A stretch of 64,000 nucleotides of DNA from Sphaerisporangium sp040685555 (GTDB taxonomy: Bacteria; Actinomycetota; Actinomycetes; Streptosporangiales; Streptosporangiaceae). How positions within the stretch are numbered: the first letter of the stretch is position 1; each line of letters opens with the position of its first letter. Both the position numbers and the translations under genes were made by a program. Below the pieces are notes generated by a model. That model made no database searches. It saw only the letters and a program-made list of their open reading frames with translations, and was not told the origin of the DNA. Positions 61,300 through 64,000 of the stretch are shown piece after piece. The stretch is from assembly GCF_040685555.1 (NCBI RefSeq), contig NZ_JBFBIK010000025.1:1-64000 (forward strand). Reading direction: 5' to 3'.

Positions 61300-62556
61300 T
61301 TATGCGTGGGTGGCGGCGCGGGTGAGGAAGAGGGTTCGCTCGCGCTCGTTGCGGGTGAGCGCGGCCGCCCGTCCGAACTCCTCGCGCGCCTCGTCGAGGC
61401 GGCCGAGCTTCGCGAGGAGGTCGCCCCGCACCGCGGGCAGCTGCGGGTAGTCCTTGAGTGCGCGCTCGGCCACCAGCCCGTCCACGATCTCAAGGCCCCG
61501 CGCTGGACCGTACGCCATGCTCACCGCGACCGCGCGGTTCAGCTCCACGACGGGGGAGGGGGCGACGTGGGCGAGCACCCGGTAGAGGGCCGCCATCCGC
61601 TCCCAGTCGGTGTCCTCGGCGGACAGCGCGCGGGCGTGGCAGGCGGCGATCGCGGCCTGCAGGCCGTACGGGCCGAGCCTGCCGAGCGCCTCTGCCCGGT
61701 CAAGGGCTTGCAGCCCTCGGCGGATGAGCAGCCGGTCCCACAGGCCTCGGTCCTGGTCGAGGAGGAGTACGGGTTCGCCGCCCGGGCCGGTCCTCGCGGG
61801 GGCGCGGGAGGCCTGGATCTCCATCAGAGCGACGAGGCCGTGCACCTCGGCTTCCCGCGGCATGAGGCCCGCCAGGATCCGGCCCAGGCGCAGCGCCTCC
61901 TCGCAGAGCGACGGGCGCATCCAGTCGTCACCGGCGGTCGCCGAGTAGCCCTCGTTGAAGATGAGATAGATGACCTCAAGAACCGACGAGAGCCGTTCGG
62001 CCAGCTCGGCCGGCGCGGGCATCTCGATCCGTACCTGTTTGTCGGCCAGGGTGCGTTTGGCGCGGAAGATCCGCTGGCCGATGGTCGCGTCGGGCACGAG
62101 GAAGGCTCGCGCGATCTCCTCCGTCGTCAGGCCGCCGAGCAAGCGGAGGGTGAGTGCCAGGCGTCCCTCGGTCGGCAGGACGGGGTGGCAGGCCGTGAAC
62201 AGCAGGCGCAGCATGTCGTCGCCGATGTGGTCGTCGAGGGCCTCGTCCAGCTCCGCCTCGGCCGACTCCTGGCGGATCTCCATGTCCCGGCCGACCTCTT
62301 CGAGCTTCCGCTCGTACCGGGTCCTGCGCCGCAGCAGGTCGACCGCCCGGTGCTTGGCGGTGAGCATGAGCCATGCGCCGGGATTGTCCGGCACGCCCGA
62401 CTCCGGCCACTGCTCCAGCGCGATGACGAGGGCATCCTGCGCGAGCTCCTCGGCCAGGCCGACGTCGTTCACAATCCGGGCAAGTCCGGCGACCACCCGG
62501 GCGGACTCGATCCGCCAGACCGCCTCCACCACCCGATGCGGATCGCCAACCGTCAT
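61300..62556 (-). CDS. ECF42-type sigma factor
   Basis: 418 residues. Sigma2 (about 12-80, with DVGLAEELAQDALVIALEQW) and sigma4 (about 120-180, TTEEIARAFLVPDATIGQRI) are followed by the 200-residue helical, TPR-like extension typical of ECF42 (LIFNEGYSATAG, then LYRVLAHVAPSPVVELNRAVA). ECF42 members have no anti-sigma factor and are linked to DGPF proteins, as here. ATG at 62556; a GTG one codon upstream is possible. Confidence 0.92.
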   Translation of the reverse strand: MTVGDPHRVVEAVWRIESARVVAGLARIVNDVGLAEELAQDALVIALEQWPESGVPDNPGAWLMLTAKHRAVDLLRRRTRYERKLEEVGRDMEIRQESAEAELDEALDDHIGDDMLRLLFTACHPVLPTEGRLALTLRLLGGLTTEEIARAFLVPDATIGQRIFRAKRTLADKQVRIEMPAPAELAERLSSVLEVIYLIFNEGYSATAGDDWMRPSLCEEALRLGRILAGLMPREAEVHGLVALMEIQASRAPARTGPGGEPVLLLDQDRGLWDRLLIRRGLQALDRAEALGRLGPYGLQAAIAACHARALSAEDTDWERMAALYRVLAHVAPSPVVELNRAVAVSMAYGPARGLEIVDGLVAERALKDYPQLPAVRGDLLAKLGRLDEAREEFGRAAALTRNERERTLFLTRAATHA

Positions 62557-62647
62557 GACACCCGATCCAAGCACCCCGTCGCCGCCTGCGGCACCTTTCG
62601 TCCCGGATGTGCGCGCGAGAGGGCGAAGGTGCCGGGAACGCGCGCGG

Positions 62648-62672
62648 CCCCGGCCAGGATCCCTGGCCGGGG
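62648..62672 (-). terminator. Hairpin between DGPF gene and sigma factor gene
   Basis: CCCCGGCCAG with CTGGCCGGGG, a 10-bp perfect stem and 5-nt loop, in the 157-bp gap before the sigma gene. It may attenuate read-through. Confidence 0.6.
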
Positions 62673-62713
62673 GCACGGTGGCGGCGGTGCGACGGGGCAC
62701 CGCTGACGGCGGG

Positions 62714-63088
62714 TTACGCGGGGGCGGCGAAATCCTCGGGCCCGAAGACGCGCAGCACGTCGGCCTCGCCCTCCCAGCCCTCCCAGTGGTCGCGGTGGAT
62801 CTTCAGGAAGCGGGAGGTCCACTCGACGGCCTCCTCCTTCGACCGGACCTGGTAGAGGGCGTAGCTGATCAGCTCCTTGGCCTCGGCGAACGGGCCGTCC
62901 GTGATGCTCAGCTTTCCTGCGGTGAGCTCGACGCGCGCGCCTTGGGCGCTCGGGGCCAGCCCCGCGTTGTCGAGCAGGGCGCCGGCCTTCGTGGCCTCCT
63001 CCCCCAGCTTGACGATGGCTTCCATCAACTCGGCGGAAGGCGGGGTGGTGGGCTGGTTGGTGACCTTGAGCACGACCATGTATCGCAT
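62714..63088 (-). CDS. DGPF/YCII-related protein
   Basis: 124 residues. Opens MRYMVVLK and carries the DGPFAEAKE motif that names the family. EVHGL-type residues are absent. Found as the standard partner and target of ECF42 sigma factors. Function unknown; a ferredoxin-like fold is expected. Confidence 0.93.
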   Translation of the reverse strand: MRYMVVLKVTNQPTTPPSAELMEAIVKLGEEATKAGALLDNAGLAPSAQGARVELTAGKLSITDGPFAEAKELISYALYQVRSKEEAVEWTSRFLKIHRDHWEGWEGEADVLRVFGPEDFAAPA

Positions 63089-63136
63089 CGTGGCTTTACC
63101 TCGATCTCGTGTCTTGAATGGTGTGGTCGGGTGGGG

Positions 63137-63529
63137 TTAGGCCTGCTCGGGCGTGGTGTGCCGGCAGAGGTGGAGCGACAGGGCCGAGAGCCAGGTCCAG
63201 ATGATCACAATTCCGGTGATGAAGCTGAGATTGGCCCAGATCGCGCCGCGCCCAGGGGGGAGCGCCCGGTGCAGGCCGACCGCACAGGCGAGGGTCATCA
63301 GCCCGGCTACGAAGAAGTTGGTGATCTGTATCCAGCCGAGCTCGCCGTTGGCGAGCATGCTCCACTGGTGGCGGGCGAGGTCGAAACCGTCCCGGGTGAG
63401 CGCCTGGGCGAGGGACACCACGATGTACACCGGTCCGGCGATGACGCCGTAGCCCAGGAGCGACTTGGTGACGCTCGTCCGCGGGTCGCAGGTCACCGGG
63501 TTCGCGGTCCTGGTCATCTGCCGGGTCAT
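63137..63529 (-). CDS. Short DUF998-like membrane protein, probably internally deleted
   Basis: 130 residues with about three helices. The first 100 residues (LLGYGVIAGPVYIVVSLAQ, DGFDLARHQWSMLANGELGW, IQITNFFVAGLM) match the start of DUF998 proteins, which are about 200 residues with six helices. The last 30 residues look like the final helix (WTWLSALSLHL), so the middle is missing in frame. GGAGAAGG precedes the ATG. First gene before the DGPF and sigma genes. Confidence 0.75.
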   Translation of the reverse strand: MTRQMTRTANPVTCDPRTSVTKSLLGYGVIAGPVYIVVSLAQALTRDGFDLARHQWSMLANGELGWIQITNFFVAGLMTLACAVGLHRALPPGRGAIWANLSFITGIVIIWTWLSALSLHLCRHTTPEQA

Positions 63530-63591
63530 GGCCTTCTCCTAGCGAGTGTCGGGGCTGATTCCCGGGTTGCTCTCGGCCCTTTGACTACGCT

Positions 63592-63617
63592 TCGAACGAG
63601 GCCACGCGGATTCGACA
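63592..63617 (-). promoter_or_regulatory. Candidate ECF42 promoter
   Basis: On the minus strand, TGTCGA (63617-63612), a 17-bp spacer, then CGA (63594-63592), about 63 bp upstream of the DUF998-like gene. As I recall, ECF42 promoters have TGTCGA at -35 and a CGA/TC at -10. Confidence 0.6.
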
Positions 63618-63649
63618 AGTAGGCCGAATCTTTTTTCAAGATCTTTTGA

Positions 63650-64000
63650 GGCGCCGAATTCGCTGGTGACACGACGTACCCGGACGGCTCGAAAGTACGG
63701 CAGGGCTCGTCATCCAGGAAGGTGTGGAGGCTTCACAAGACCGGGACGATGCACTGGGAGGGCAGGCGTCTGGCGCGCGTCAACACCGGGCCCCGCCGAT
63801 CACCCAAGACGGCGAGCATTCCACCGACGGCGCCCGGCCGGACCGTGGACATCCCGGTGCCTGTGTGGGCCCCCGAACTGCCGCATCTACTGGAAGATGA
63901 CCGATGCCCAGGGGCGAGCGCCGTTCCCGCTCAAGCGCCCGGTGTTCCTAGACGTCCAGGTGGTTCCATCCCGATATCGGCCGATGACTTGGCACCTCCG
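63650..64000 (+). pseudogene. Decayed NBR1-Ig-like domain gene fragment
   Basis: Translation gives EFAGDTTYPDGSKV, then VWRLHKTGTMHWEGRRL in one frame and, after a frameshift near 63878, CRIYWKMTDAQGRAPFPLKR in another. Together these match the actinobacterial NBR1-Ig-like domain (PDGT...W.L.N.GT..W.GR.L; YWKMTDAQGR). An in-frame stop (63647-63649) precedes it and the sequence runs off the window edge. The N-terminal part, usually an HTH domain, is missing. Confidence 0.7.

Overview
The window is chromosomal DNA of a high-GC Gram-positive bacterium. Very high G+C, GTG/TTG starts, dense ATGA/GTGA start-stop overlaps and families such as DUF742, DUF5999, DUF6295, ECF42 and GH46 chitosanase point to a filamentous actinomycete. 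A Streptosporangiales relative (Nonomuraea, Streptosporangium or Microbispora type) is my best guess, by inference only. I see no tRNA, rRNA, CRISPR array or intact insertion sequence.

Region 1 (about 1-38,200) is a large exopolysaccharide/cell-surface glycan locus. It has a polyprenyl-phosphate sugar transferase (36744-38207) and a complete dTDP-L-rhamnose pathway (rmlA, rmlB and rmlD at 33.8-36.7 kb; rmlC far away at 2.1 kb). It also has five or six glycosyltransferases, a Gfo/Idh oxidoreductase, a sugar epimerase, two DegT-type aminotransferases, two left-handed beta-helix acyltransferases, an FkbM methyltransferase and an acyltransferase-3. The assembly proteins are a Wzx flippase, a Wzy/ligase-like polymerase and two Wzz-like proteins. 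Unusual secreted proteins lie among them: a 1346-residue protein with an N,N-dimethylformamidase-like head and three DUF4082 modules, a DUF4082/parallel beta-helix protein, a paralogous beta-helix lipoprotein, and a membrane-anchored beta-propeller. Unrelated genes at 19.4-23.4 kb (Phd-like protein; MarR, MFS pump, dienelactone hydrolase and DUF6295) split the locus.

Region 2 (38.4-53.4 kb) is mixed: a crotonase-family enzyme, an EamA exporter with its GntR regulator, a two-gene conservon remnant (sensor kinase and DUF742), a secreted GH46 chitosanase with a palindromic operator, and DUF5999 with an anti-sigma-type ATPase. It continues with a large LuxR/ATPase regulator, an SDR, a WYL regulator, a methyltransferase and an ArsR-VOC-SRPBCC operon.

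Region 3 (53.4-59.5 kb) is the most striking. A long AT-richer leader precedes a class III aminotransferase of the L-2,4-diaminobutyrate type and a membrane-bound Pls-type single-module NRPS (A-T, then three soluble domains separated by three pairs of membrane helices). By analogy with epsilon-poly-lysine synthetase this should make a cationic homopoly(amino acid), probably from diaminobutyrate.

Region 4 (59.5-64 kb) has a TetR/SDR divergent pair with operator repeats, an ECF42 sigma factor operon (DUF998-like, DGPF/YCII, sigma) with a matching promoter, and a decayed, frameshifted NBR1-Ig-like gene running off the right edge.
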